DNA of 64,000 nucleotides from contig NZ_RHLK01000010.1 in the NCBI RefSeq assembly GCF_009757775.1, positions 62,001-126,000 on the forward strand, given 5' to 3'. Position numbers and translations under genes: made by a program. Source of the stretch: Paenibacillus lutrae (lineage in GTDB: Bacteria; Bacillota; Bacilli; Paenibacillales; NBRC-103111). The notes under the pieces are model-generated. The model worked only from the letters and a program-made list of their open reading frames with translations. It had not been told where the DNA came from and searched no databases. The first letter of the stretch is position 1; the number at the start of each line of letters is the position of its first letter. Of the stretch, positions 9,092 to 17,979 are shown piece after piece.

Positions 9092-10343
9092 TGACAATGG
9101 GGGTGCTGCGGTATTGATAACAGGGGGAAGGGCGCCTGCAGCCCTGGAACTGGCCAGACAGCTTGATGCTGCCGGATACCGCGTATATGCAGCAGATAGT
9201 GTGGCGAGGCCGCTGATCCGATATTCCGCCAGCATTCAGCAATTTTACCGGGTGCCGGGACCCCGGTTTAACAGACGACAATTTCTCAGCCGTTTGCTGG
9301 ACATTATTGGGATCCACCGGATTCAGGTGCTCATTCCGACTTGTGAAGAGATCTTTTATGTGGCAGAGGGCAAAGCCGAGCTGGAAGCAGGCGGATGCCG
9401 GGTGTTCACGGATGATCTGGATAAGCTGCTGCAGCTGCACAGCAAATGGGCGTTTAACCAGCTGGTGCAGGCAATGGGGCTGCCGGCTCCCCGGACCTTA
9501 CTGCTGACCTCATACGGCGAGCTGAGTCAGCTTCATGATCCCGGAAGCTTGCACAAATGGGTGTTGAAGCCGGTCTATTCCCGCTTTGCTTCCCGTACTT
9601 TGACGTATGCAGGTGGCGAGATTCCTCCCCGACTGGTGATATCGCCGGAGTTTCCCTGGGTTGCGCAGACGTTCGTCACAGGCCTTGAGTACTGTACCTA
9701 TGCGATAGCTGAAGACGGAGAGCTGAGGGCATACACCGATTATAGCGTTGACTACACCGCAGGGAAGGGCGCCAGCATTTATTTCAGACAGCAGCGTCAT
9801 CCGGAACTGTTCGAGTGGGTGCAAGCCTTTGTACATGAGCTGCGTTTTACCGGACAACTTGCTTTCGATTTTATAATCGACCGGGACGGCACGATCTGGC
9901 CGCTTGAGTGCAATCCGCGGGCAACGAGCGGTTTGCATCTATTCTCGGCGGAGGATAGAATCGGCGATGCTTTTATTGCGCCCGCTAAGGGGGCTGTGAA
10001 TCTAGAATCGCCATGTATTATCCCCAGGAAGCCGGCAGAACGAATGATTACAGCCGCCATGCTGCTCTACGGTCCTGGGCGGGAGCTGACTCCGGCGGGA
10101 CTGCGCCGCTGGACGGGCTGCATGTTCCGAGGCCGGGACGTGATCTTTCAGTGGCGCGACCCCGGACCGTTCCTGGCTCAGGGGATGATACTGCTCGATT
10201 TCTGGAAACAAGCCCGTACTGCCGGCAGGCCGGTTAAAGAAATGACGACATATGATATGGAATGGAATGGGGAATATGAAAGTCCTTGTGACAGGCGCGA
10301 CGGGATTTCTGGGACGCAATTTGATCGGGCGTCTGCTGAGTGA
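9075..10343 (+). CDS. ATP-grasp ligase, first of two paralogues
   Basis: About 422 residues. An N-terminal Rossmann-like pre-ATP-grasp domain (VLITGGRAPAALELARQL, then YAADSVARPLIRYS) is followed by an ATP-grasp fold with the lysine strand KWVLKPVYSRFASRT and the metal-binding FDFIIDRDGTIWPLECNPR segment. ATP-grasp enzymes join a carboxylate to an amine or thiol through an acyl phosphate. The start is uncertain: TTG 9075 or 9081, both overlapping the ketosynthase end; no in-frame ATG exists near the conserved N-terminus. It shares domain order and the end motif EWxGE with the protein at 13461. It overlaps the next gene by 68 bases. Confidence 0.82.
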   Translation: MCLNTNDNGGAAVLITGGRAPAALELARQLDAAGYRVYAADSVARPLIRYSASIQQFYRVPGPRFNRRQFLSRLLDIIGIHRIQVLIPTCEEIFYVAEGKAELEAGGCRVFTDDLDKLLQLHSKWAFNQLVQAMGLPAPRTLLLTSYGELSQLHDPGSLHKWVLKPVYSRFASRTLTYAGGEIPPRLVISPEFPWVAQTFVTGLEYCTYAIAEDGELRAYTDYSVDYTAGKGASIYFRQQRHPELFEWVQAFVHELRFTGQLAFDFIIDRDGTIWPLECNPRATSGLHLFSAEDRIGDAFIAPAKGAVNLESPCIIPRKPAERMITAAMLLYGPGRELTPAGLRRWTGCMFRGRDVIFQWRDPGPFLAQGMILLDFWKQARTAGRPVKEMTTYDMEWNGEYESPCDRRDGISGTQFDRASAE

Positions 10344-11277
10344 AGACTTCGAGGTAACGGCAATAGGACGGAGTCTGGAGATCGGCCGTGAGCTGGAAGC
10401 GGCGGGGGTGGCTTTCGTGCGGATGGACTTGGCATCCGAGGAAATGCCCCGCACGATCAAAGGCCATGCGGCCGTCTTTCATTGCGGGGCTTTCTCGGCT
10501 CCGTGGGGACCTTATGATGAATTTTACCGGACGAATGTAATCGGTACGAGAAATGTCATCCAAGGGTGCCTGGAGAATGGGGTGCGCAGGCTGATCCATG
10601 TCTCCACGCCATCGATCTATTTCGACTACAAAGACCGGTTGAATATCAGAGAAGAAGAGCCGCTGCCTGCCCGCTTCGTCAATGCGTATGCACAGACGAA
10701 GCGGCTGGCCGAGCAGGAAATCGACCGGGCATTTGCCGAGGGGCTTCCCGTTATTACGCTGCGTCCGAGGGGAATCTTCGGACCGGGAGATAACGCGATC
10801 TTCCCCCGGCTTCTGCGCGCCAATGAGCGGAGATTCGTACCGGTTATCGGCAAGGGAAGAGCTTTCATGGACGTGACGTATGTCGATAACGTAACGGAGG
10901 CGCTGCTGTGCTCCCTGCACGCGGGCGAGCATGTCCTGGGACGTAAGTACAATATTACGAATGGACAGCCCGTCTATTTGTATGACTTGCTGGAGAGGCT
11001 GTTCGTTCTGCTTGATACGCCTTTCCGGTCCAGGCACATTCCGTACCGGGCTGCATATTCGCTGGCATCGGCTATGGAAGCGGCAGCTATGCTGCCGTTT
11101 GTTGACCGGGAACCGATGCTGACCCGCTACACAGTCGGCATTCTCGCTTTTAACCAGACGCTTGATATTTCCCGTGCCCGGAGCGATCTTGGCTACCAGC
11201 CGCTTATTAGCGTAGACGAGGGCATATATCGCTTTAGCAGCTGGTGGAGACAGCAGGAGGGGAGAGGAAGAGATTGA
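10276..11277 (+). CDS. NAD(P)-dependent epimerase/dehydratase-type reductase (OleD-like)
   Basis: A 333-residue extended short-chain dehydrogenase. The dinucleotide loop is VTGATGFLGRNL, the catalytic Ser is in IHVSTPSIY and the YxxxK pair is in NAYAQTKRLAEQE. The segment SAPWGPYDEFYRTNVIGTRN and the C-terminal PFVDREPMLTR resemble OleD, which reduces 2-alkyl-3-ketoacids made by OleA. I start at ATG 10276 because the fold begins at once there; ATG 10252 and 10267 are also in frame. The start lies inside the end of the ATP-grasp gene. It may reduce the product of the operon ketosynthase (inference). Confidence 0.83.
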   Translation: MKVLVTGATGFLGRNLIGRLLSEDFEVTAIGRSLEIGRELEAAGVAFVRMDLASEEMPRTIKGHAAVFHCGAFSAPWGPYDEFYRTNVIGTRNVIQGCLENGVRRLIHVSTPSIYFDYKDRLNIREEEPLPARFVNAYAQTKRLAEQEIDRAFAEGLPVITLRPRGIFGPGDNAIFPRLLRANERRFVPVIGKGRAFMDVTYVDNVTEALLCSLHAGEHVLGRKYNITNGQPVYLYDLLERLFVLLDTPFRSRHIPYRAAYSLASAMEAAAMLPFVDREPMLTRYTVGILAFNQTLDISRARSDLGYQPLISVDEGIYRFSSWWRQQEGRGRD

Positions 11278-12140
11278 GACCGGAACGCTTGACGCTCAAC
11301 CTGCGCAGTACAGGTTCATGCAGGCAGTTGGAGGCTTTCTCGATAAGAGGAGGCCGCTGGCGTTTTATTTCTTTCCCCGGGATTTTCGCCATGATCGAAC
11401 ATCCCGAGAAGGGATTGATTTTGTTTGACACGGGGTATGCTCCGCGTTTTATGGAAGCAACCCGCAAGTTTCCCTATCGGATTTACCGGTGGATGACGCC
11501 GGTTGACATGGAAAATGATTTCACGGCGGCGGATCACGTAAGGGCAGCGGGCTATTCGCCGGATGAAGTCCGCACGATTATCATTTCGCATTTTCATGCC
11601 GATCATATTTGCGGCCTCCGTGATTTTCCGAATGCGAAGTTTCTGTGTTCCCGTGAGGGGTATTCGGCCGTTTCCGTACGGCGAGGATTTGCGGCAGTGA
11701 AGAGAGCGTTCCTGCCTGATTTGATGCCTGCAGATTTCGCGGAAAGGGCGGTTTGGATCGAATCCGCGGACCGGGTAAAGCTGCCTGCTGAGTATGCTCC
11801 ATTCGCTGAAGGCTATGATCTGTTCGGGGACGGCAAGCTTACCGCGATTGCCCTCCCCGGCCATGCGGACCATCAGATCGGCATCCTGCTGACAGACGGG
11901 ACGTTACCGCCCGTGCTGCTGGGAGCAGATGCAGGCTGGTCACGGAAAGCTGTTCAGGAGAACCGGCTTCCGCATCCGCTTGCGTTTATCGTGTTCGACA
12001 GCAGCAGGGATTACAAAGCCACCTTTGGCCGTCTGGCGGAACTCTGCCGGCGGAATTCGGGGCTTAGGCAGGTGTTTACGCACTGTCCGGAATCGCGGGC
12101 GCTGTGCGACCTGCCTTATGACGGAGGTGACTGCGAGTGA
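11274..12140 (+). CDS. Metallo-beta-lactamase-fold hydrolase, AHL-lactonase-like
   Basis: A 288-residue MBL-fold protein with the two-metal motif SHFHADHICGL near residue 107, a second histidine in LPGHADHQIGI, the bridging aspartate in LLGADAGWS and a late histidine in FTHCPES. Spacing and the HADHICG form resemble N-acyl homoserine lactonases (AiiA group), which open lactone rings; thioester or ester substrates are also possible. The TTG start at 11274 overlaps the previous TGA by 4 bases and has AGAGG 6 bases upstream; a longer start at GTG 11244 exists. It overlaps the next gene by 4 bases (GTGA). Confidence 0.82.
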   Translation: MRPERLTLNLRSTGSCRQLEAFSIRGGRWRFISFPGIFAMIEHPEKGLILFDTGYAPRFMEATRKFPYRIYRWMTPVDMENDFTAADHVRAAGYSPDEVRTIIISHFHADHICGLRDFPNAKFLCSREGYSAVSVRRGFAAVKRAFLPDLMPADFAERAVWIESADRVKLPAEYAPFAEGYDLFGDGKLTAIALPGHADHQIGILLTDGTLPPVLLGADAGWSRKAVQENRLPHPLAFIVFDSSRDYKATFGRLAELCRRNSGLRQVFTHCPESRALCDLPYDGGDCE

Positions 12141-13453
12141 AGCTCAGCCGTTTATTGAAGCAATACGTGCTCACCCGGTACCGCCGGACCCGTTGGAAGA
12201 ACCGGGAAGCGCTTGAAGCCTGGCAGCACCGGCAGGTTACCGCGCATTTAACGGAAACCCTCAAGAAGTCTGCATTCTACCGGGAGTATTACAAAGATTT
12301 AAGGCTTCAAGACTGGCGTGACTGGCCGCTTATGGATAAGACGAGGATGATGGATGCTTTCGACAGCCTGAATACCGCTGGTATTACCAAAGAAGAAGCA
12401 TTCGAGGCAGCTTTCCGGGCAGAATCGGAGCGGGATTTCTCCCCTGAGCTCAGCGGCATTACGATCGGCTTGTCCTCGGGTACTTCAGGGAGCCGGGGAC
12501 TATTCCTTGTCAGCGCCGAAGAGCGGGCGGCCTGGGCAGGGGCCGCGCTGGCCAAGGCGCTGCCGGGCTCCCTGCTCCGCAAACACCGCATCGCTTTCTT
12601 CCTGCGGGCGGACAGCAACCTGTATCAGACCGTCAACTCGAAGCGTATCCGCTTCAGTTTCTTTGATCTGATCCGGCCGATCGGGGAGCACGTCCAAAAA
12701 CTATGCGAGCTGGAGCCGACTCTGCTCATCGGGCCGCCCTCGATGCTGCGCCTGTTGGCCGAAGCGAAGCGATCCGGGAAGCTGCCCATTGAGCCGGAGA
12801 AGATCATCTCGGTTGCGGAGGTGCTGGAGCCAATCGATGAAATGTGCATCCGTGAAGCGTTCGGCAGAGAGGTGCACAGCATTTACCAGTGCACGGAAGG
12901 GTTCCTGGGCGCCACGTGCGACCACGGCACGCTTCATCTGAATGAGGATATTCTCGTCATTCAGCGGGAGTACGTGGATGCATCCGGGAGAATATTCGTG
13001 CCGATTATTACGGATTTCTCCAGGAAGACGCAGCCCATAATCCGCTACCGGCTGAATGACCTGCTGACGCTGCGTGAGCAGCCGTGCCCGTGCGGATCGG
13101 TTTTTACCGCCATTGACTCGATCAGCGGGCGAACGGATGATATGTTCTCCGGCATAGAGGAGCTGTCGGGAACGAGGGTTCCTATCTTTCCGGATTTTAT
13201 CAGACGGGCTGTCCTGATGGCATCGGGCGAGATTCTGGAATTTAAAGTGATCCAGCTGGCAGAGACGGAGCTGGAAGTTGCTCTGCGTGTCACCGGGGAG
13301 AAGACATCGGTGGAACAAGCAGTACGCAGTCAGCTAGAAGACACGTTCCGGGAGCGAAGATGCCGGGTTCCACAGGTAAGATTCGTCCCCTATGCGTTCC
13401 AGCCGGGACTGCAGAAGCTCCGCAGAGTTGAGCGGCGCTTTGCTTGGGAGTAG
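12137..13453 (+). CDS. F390 synthetase-related adenylate-forming enzyme
   Basis: A 438-residue member of the AMP-forming ligase superfamily, in the branch that includes phenylacetate-CoA ligase and coenzyme F390 synthetase. It has the P-loop GLSSGTSGSRG (about residue 115), YQCTEGFLG, the ATP-binding ITDFSRKTQPIIRYRLNDLL and a Cys-rich PCPCGS loop. These enzymes activate a carboxylate as an acyl-adenylate. In OleC-type relatives the adenylate of a beta-hydroxy acid closes to a beta-lactone, and the ketosynthase-reductase pair upstream makes that a testable idea here. GTG start overlapping TGA of the previous gene, GGAGG 11 bases upstream. Confidence 0.83.
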   Translation: MKLSRLLKQYVLTRYRRTRWKNREALEAWQHRQVTAHLTETLKKSAFYREYYKDLRLQDWRDWPLMDKTRMMDAFDSLNTAGITKEEAFEAAFRAESERDFSPELSGITIGLSSGTSGSRGLFLVSAEERAAWAGAALAKALPGSLLRKHRIAFFLRADSNLYQTVNSKRIRFSFFDLIRPIGEHVQKLCELEPTLLIGPPSMLRLLAEAKRSGKLPIEPEKIISVAEVLEPIDEMCIREAFGREVHSIYQCTEGFLGATCDHGTLHLNEDILVIQREYVDASGRIFVPIITDFSRKTQPIIRYRLNDLLTLREQPCPCGSVFTAIDSISGRTDDMFSGIEELSGTRVPIFPDFIRRAVLMASGEILEFKVIQLAETELEVALRVTGEKTSVEQAVRSQLEDTFRERRCRVPQVRFVPYAFQPGLQKLRRVERRFAWE

Positions 13454-13460
13454 GCGGAGG

Positions 13461-14663
13461 ATGAGAGTACTTATAACAGGAGCAAGGTCCTATACGGCAC
13501 TGGACATGGCCAGACGTTTACAGCTTGGCGGCTGCTCGGTGTATGCCGCGGACTGTGTGCGGTATCCGGTGAGTGCAGGTTCACGGGCTCTGACCCGCTG
13601 CTTCTATCTATCCTCACCCAGAGAAGACTTGCAAGGCTTTATCCGGGGTTTGCAGGCGGTCATCCGGCGCGAGCGGATTCAGCTGCTGCTTCCAAGCAGC
13701 GAGGAGATTCTCTATCTGGCCCCTTTCTTGGAAGAACTAGAGGCAGATTGCCGGGTCTTCTGCGCTCCTTTTGAGCAATTAAAGATGCTGCATAATAAAT
13801 GGACGTTCTCACAGCTGACCGAAGAATGCCTGATTCAGACTCCGGAGACGGTACTGATGCGTACGCCGGAAGATATGGCAGGGCTCAGGCTGCCTGCCGG
13901 AAGTTACGTCTTCAAACCGGTCTACAGCAGATTCGCTTCACGAACCGTCATTGCCCCTGAGCGGTTTCCGGCGGGAGTTAAGCCAAGTGAAGAAGATCCC
14001 TGGATCGCACAGAAATATGTGCGCGGCAGAGAACTGTGCAGCTATCATCTGGCTGTTGATGGAGTCATTGCCGCCCAGTCCTGTTACGAGCCTGTCTATC
14101 GACTGGGTAAAGCTTCGGGGTACTACTTTGAGCCTGTACAGCATCCGAGGATCTCGAGTTTTGCGGCAGAACTGGTGCGGAAGCTGAATTTTACCGGGCA
14201 CATTTCGTTTGATTTTATCGAAGAAGAATCCGGGCATCTATTCGTGCTTGAATGTAATCCGAGATCCACGAGCGGTTTACATTTGGTGTCTCGGCGTGAT
14301 TTTGTAAAGCCGGTGCTGGAGTTCGGGCTTGCAAGAGCTTCTATTGACGGAATCGAACCGTTGACAGACGCCCGGCTCGAAGAAAAGACCGGAGGCTCTG
14401 CAACAAGCGCCAAACCAAGAATGATTGCCTATGCGATGCTGGGTAATCCGTTCTACCACGGCTTGCGAGGAGTGAAGCGCTGGCTGCGGGACTACGGGCG
14501 GGCCGAGGATGTCCTGTGGGACCGGGCGGATCCATGGGTCATTCCTTATCATGTATTGAGTTTGGCAGAAACGGTCTATGACAGTCTAACACGCAGGATC
14601 AGCTTCAAAGACGCCGCAACGGCGAATATCGAATGGGACGGAGAACCGGAATGGAACCGATAA
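13461..14663 (+). CDS. ATP-grasp ligase, second of two paralogues
   Basis: A 400-residue protein laid out like the 9075 gene product: VLITGARSYTALDMARRL, YAADCVRYPVSAGSR, PSSEEILYL, the lysine strand SYVFKPVYSRFASRT, and FDFIEEESGHLFVLECNPR for metal binding. Both end in EWxGE. The two clearly descend from one gene but differ throughout, so they probably act on different substrates or steps. It starts 7 bases after the adenylating enzyme stop, with GGCGGAGG just before ATG, and overlaps the next gene by 13 bases. Confidence 0.84.
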   Translation: MRVLITGARSYTALDMARRLQLGGCSVYAADCVRYPVSAGSRALTRCFYLSSPREDLQGFIRGLQAVIRRERIQLLLPSSEEILYLAPFLEELEADCRVFCAPFEQLKMLHNKWTFSQLTEECLIQTPETVLMRTPEDMAGLRLPAGSYVFKPVYSRFASRTVIAPERFPAGVKPSEEDPWIAQKYVRGRELCSYHLAVDGVIAAQSCYEPVYRLGKASGYYFEPVQHPRISSFAAELVRKLNFTGHISFDFIEEESGHLFVLECNPRSTSGLHLVSRRDFVKPVLEFGLARASIDGIEPLTDARLEEKTGGSATSAKPRMIAYAMLGNPFYHGLRGVKRWLRDYGRAEDVLWDRADPWVIPYHVLSLAETVYDSLTRRISFKDAATANIEWDGEPEWNR

Positions 14664-15811
14664 CTGCGTATCTTAACGGTATTGGAGAAACGGATTCGGT
14701 TCAGCCTCAGACGGAGCCTGAACCCAGTCCGGACGGGATGGTGGAAGCCTACACGCTGCCTTTGATACAAGATGGAGTCGCTGCCTACATGGCTAATGTA
14801 AGGACACAAGTTCAGTTGGTTCAAGTAGGCCCGCACCTTATTCCGATGACGTATAACGACAAGGAATACTTGAATTCATACGTGTGTTCTCCTTATTCCA
14901 CATACGTTTCGTACGCCTATGAGGAACTTGTGCTATTTCGCAGCAGAGCGCTGAGGGCTGTTCTTGCGGGTGTAATCGGGACGATCGCGCCGCTGCTCAA
15001 AGCCGGACGGATCAACCGCAACATTCACCTGAACAACTGGCTGCTGTCCACCAATCTGTATGAAGAGATGGATCGGGAAGATCTCCGGCTGGCTACCGGG
15101 CGGCTGGTTACCGAATACCCCGGGCATGCCATCGTGTTTCGCTCGCTTAACGAGAGAACCAATTCCGGTCTGATGGAGATTCTGAAAAGTCTCGGATACC
15201 GCTTTGTTCCCAGCAGGCAGGTCTATTTTTTTGACGGCCGGAATCCGCAATATCTGGAGAAGCAGAATAATCGCTGGGATGCCACGCTGCTCAAGAAGTC
15301 GGGGTATACCGTCCTGGAGCATGAAGACCTTACCGAAAGTGATTATAAACGGATCGTGGACCTATATGAACAGCTGTACATACAAAAATATTCGGCGCTG
15401 AATCCCCAGTTCACCGAAGCTTATATATCCAACTGCCACAGAAACGGCTTGATGTACATGCAGGGCTTGAAAGATGCGGATGGAGTTCTTCAAGGAGTTG
15501 TCGGCTGCTTTATCCGAGGGGATGTCATGACGGTGCCGTTGGTCGGATACGACACCTCTCTTCCTCAGAAACTCGGTTTGTACCGGATGCTGATGAGCCT
15601 GGTTTTGAACCGGGCGGCGCAGCAGAGGCAGCTGCTTCATCTGAGCTCGGGCGCCGCTCATTTTAAGCGTCTCCGGGGAGGGGAACCTTTCATCGAATAC
15701 AGCGCCGTCTATATCCGCCATCTTCCTGCGGGTAGAAGAATGATGTGGTCGGTGCTTGGCGGTATTTTAAATAGAATAGGGGTACCGGTGATGAGGAAGT
15801 ATCAATTATGA
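14651..15811 (+). CDS. GNAT-like N-acyltransferase (FemAB/BioF2-like)
   Basis: A 386-residue soluble protein I place in the large GNAT-like group related to FemAB and BioF2-like acyltransferases. The evidence is the C-terminal half: an acyl-binding-like region around GVVGCFIRGDVMTVPLVGYD and the HLSSGAAHFKRLRGGEP signature common in that group. It would transfer an acyl or aminoacyl group to an amine. ATG 14651 has CGGAG 7 bases upstream; an upstream start at 14633 is possible. It overlaps the ATP-grasp gene by 13 bases and the Rieske gene by 4 (ATGA). Exact donor and acceptor unknown. Confidence 0.65.
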   Translation: MEPITAYLNGIGETDSVQPQTEPEPSPDGMVEAYTLPLIQDGVAAYMANVRTQVQLVQVGPHLIPMTYNDKEYLNSYVCSPYSTYVSYAYEELVLFRSRALRAVLAGVIGTIAPLLKAGRINRNIHLNNWLLSTNLYEEMDREDLRLATGRLVTEYPGHAIVFRSLNERTNSGLMEILKSLGYRFVPSRQVYFFDGRNPQYLEKQNNRWDATLLKKSGYTVLEHEDLTESDYKRIVDLYEQLYIQKYSALNPQFTEAYISNCHRNGLMYMQGLKDADGVLQGVVGCFIRGDVMTVPLVGYDTSLPQKLGLYRMLMSLVLNRAAQQRQLLHLSSGAAHFKRLRGGEPFIEYSAVYIRHLPAGRRMMWSVLGGILNRIGVPVMRKYQL

Positions 15812-16824
15812 GTATCCATACACTTCAAAGCCACTGGCTGCCGGCCTGCCGTAAGGAAGAGTTGCGGCGGAAACCATTAGCTGTTACCGTGCTCGATCAG
15901 GAATTGGTATTATTCCGCACCCGGTCGGGTGTTCATGCTCTGATGGACCGCTGCCCGCACCGTAATGTTCCGTTATCCGGAGGTGTTGTACAAGGGGACC
16001 GCATCATGTGTCCTTATCATGGATGGGAATTTGACGGCAACGGTGTGTGCACGCGTGTTCCCGGACTCTGTTCGTTCAAGCCGGGTGAGCATATGAATGC
16101 TGCTGCCGTACGCGTTGCAGAGCAGGATGGATTTATATGGATCAAGCTGCCGGAAGAGACGCCAGCCGCTGAAGGAGAGAGCGCTCCCGCTTCGCTGCCC
16201 TTTATGAAGGACCCGACCTTGTACTCGTTCGTTTGGAAGACGGCTGTCCGCGGCACTTTGCTTAATGCGGCCGAGAATTTGCTGGATGCAACCCATACGC
16301 ATTATGTTCATGCTGGCCTTATTCGTACAGACAAGAATAGGCAGCGGGTGAAGGCCTGCATCACGGCCTCGGGCAGTGGAGTGGAGATTGAGTACAGCGG
16401 CGAATCCGGCCAAGCGGGCTTGATCTCCAGAATTTTTGAACGGGACAGACAGACCAGCTACGGCAGGTTCCTGATGCCCGGCGTTGCCCAAATTGAATAC
16501 CGTTCCTCCAAAGGTTTGACGCTGCTCATAACGGCACTGATGAAACCGACTTCGGCTGATTATCAAGATATTTATGCCATTGTCACTGTTAAACGCGGGC
16601 TGATTCCAGGGAGTCTTAAGAAGCTCGTCATCACACCTTTTCTGAAAAAAGCGCTCAAGCAGGATATCCGTATCGTAGAAGTGCAGCAGGCTGCCCTGGA
16701 AAGAGCCGGCGGTGAAGATTTTCATTCGACGCAGGCAGACCTGATCCGCCCGTATCTGGAGCAGTTGATGCGCGGCAGAGTTTATTCGAGCCGGGTGGAA
16801 AAGACGGTATATTTGCATGTGTAA
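15808..16824 (+). CDS. Rieske non-heme iron oxygenase, oxygenase component
   Basis: A 338-residue protein. The N-terminal Rieske domain holds the [2Fe-2S] ligands in CPHRN at about residue 51 and CPYHGWEFDG at about residue 70. The C-terminal domain has the mononuclear iron motif LLDATHTHYVH (Asp, two His) near residue 160. Such enzymes hydroxylate, demethylate or desaturate a substrate using O2 and electrons from a reductase. No reductase or ferredoxin gene is nearby, so a general one must serve. It is the last gene of the overlapping operon and probably performs a late tailoring oxidation (inference). Confidence 0.88.
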   Translation: MSIHTLQSHWLPACRKEELRRKPLAVTVLDQELVLFRTRSGVHALMDRCPHRNVPLSGGVVQGDRIMCPYHGWEFDGNGVCTRVPGLCSFKPGEHMNAAAVRVAEQDGFIWIKLPEETPAAEGESAPASLPFMKDPTLYSFVWKTAVRGTLLNAAENLLDATHTHYVHAGLIRTDKNRQRVKACITASGSGVEIEYSGESGQAGLISRIFERDRQTSYGRFLMPGVAQIEYRSSKGLTLLITALMKPTSADYQDIYAIVTVKRGLIPGSLKKLVITPFLKKALKQDIRIVEVQQAALERAGGEDFHSTQADLIRPYLEQLMRGRVYSSRVEKTVYLHV

Positions 16825-16953
16825 GGAGTTTCCTGACCCAGTCAATCCTCTAAAATGGATACCCTATACGGACCGTAATGGAATACGAAAGCGAGATCGT
16901 GTTAATAGTGGGAGTATAGGAAAAGAAGAGGAAAATGCACGGGGGGACAGAGG

Positions 16954-17898
16954 ATGGAAGCTCAAGCTGAATTTCAGCGGATTCAAGAATTATTGCCTGC
17001 CTGGCTTGAGACGAGCCGGTTGACGACGCCAGAAGGAGCAGTCGCTACTTATATTCCTGAGCTGGCGAAGATACCCGCGGATGCTTTAGGTATTCATCTG
17101 ATGAACGGCCAGGGAGAATTTTCGTCAGCGGGGGATTGCGGGTTCCCCTTTACGATGCAAAGCGTCTCCAAAGTATTCACGCTGATTCTGGCGCTGATGG
17201 ATAGAGGAGAAGGGGAGGTTTTTGCCAAGGTGGGCAAAGAACCTACGGGTGATGATTTTGACTCCATGTTGAAATTGGAGCTGGTCGAGCCGGGTATCCC
17301 GTTTAATCCGCTTATTAACGCAGGAGCTATTACGGTTTCATCGCTGATCAGCGGGCGTTCCCCTGTCGAACAATCCGCAAGAATTTTAACATTTTTCCGG
17401 GAGCTGGCTAATAATGAGTCGCTTGATTATGATGAGAATGTGTTTGAATCCGAACTTGACAGCGGACATCTGAACCGGTCGTTAGGTTATTTTCTCAAGC
17501 ATAATGGCGTACTTGAAGGAAGTGTGGAAGAAGTCCTTCATGTTTATTTTCGTCACTGCTCCATACGGGCTACTTGTGCGGATTTAGCAAGAATGGGGCT
17601 TGTGCTGGCTTATGACGGAACGGATCCGATTACCGGCAGAAATCTGATTCCGCGGCGCTTCGTACAAATCGCCAAAACGTTCATGACAACATGCGGCATG
17701 TACAATGCTTCCGGTGAATTCGCCATTAGTGTCGGTCTACCCGCTAAAAGCGGGGTATCGGGCGGTATTCTGGCACTTGTGCCGGGACGATACGGGATCG
17801 GAATCATAGGCCCGGCATTGAATAAGAAAGGCAACAGTGTTGCAGGCGTACATCTTCTGCAGCGGATGTCCCGGGAGTTTGATTGGAGTTTATTCTGA
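16954..17898 (+). CDS. glsA: Glutaminase A
   Basis: A 314-residue protein of the serine-dependent beta-lactamase-like glutaminase family (about 310 residues). The catalytic Ser-x-x-Lys is in MQSVSKVFTL near residue 70, followed by NPLINAGAITV. It hydrolyses glutamine to glutamate and ammonia. GGGGGG lies 7 bases before ATG. It begins 129 bases after the Rieske gene on the same strand, with no clear terminator between them, so it might be co-transcribed with the biosynthetic operon, but it may equally be an independent housekeeping gene. Confidence 0.93.
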   Translation: MEAQAEFQRIQELLPAWLETSRLTTPEGAVATYIPELAKIPADALGIHLMNGQGEFSSAGDCGFPFTMQSVSKVFTLILALMDRGEGEVFAKVGKEPTGDDFDSMLKLELVEPGIPFNPLINAGAITVSSLISGRSPVEQSARILTFFRELANNESLDYDENVFESELDSGHLNRSLGYFLKHNGVLEGSVEEVLHVYFRHCSIRATCADLARMGLVLAYDGTDPITGRNLIPRRFVQIAKTFMTTCGMYNASGEFAISVGLPAKSGVSGGILALVPGRYGIGIIGPALNKKGNSVAGVHLLQRMSREFDWSLF

Positions 17899-17930
17899 GG
17901 AATTCCAGACGCGGAGTGGTTCAAGACAAC

Positions 17931-17962
17931 AAAAAAGACATGTCTTTAACCATGTCGTTTTT
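17931..17962. terminator. Bidirectional terminator between glsA and the DUF1003 gene
   Basis: GACATG and CATGTC pair around an 8-base loop, extended by an A-run on the left and a T-run on the right, so it can stop transcription from both convergent genes. Confidence 0.85.
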
Positions 17963-17979
17963 GACGTGATGGGGCTGGC

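Noticed and set aside
13392-13461. Longer N-terminus for the second ATP-grasp protein
   Set aside because: The extra residues overlap the adenylase end in another frame and the conserved fold starts at ATG 13461.
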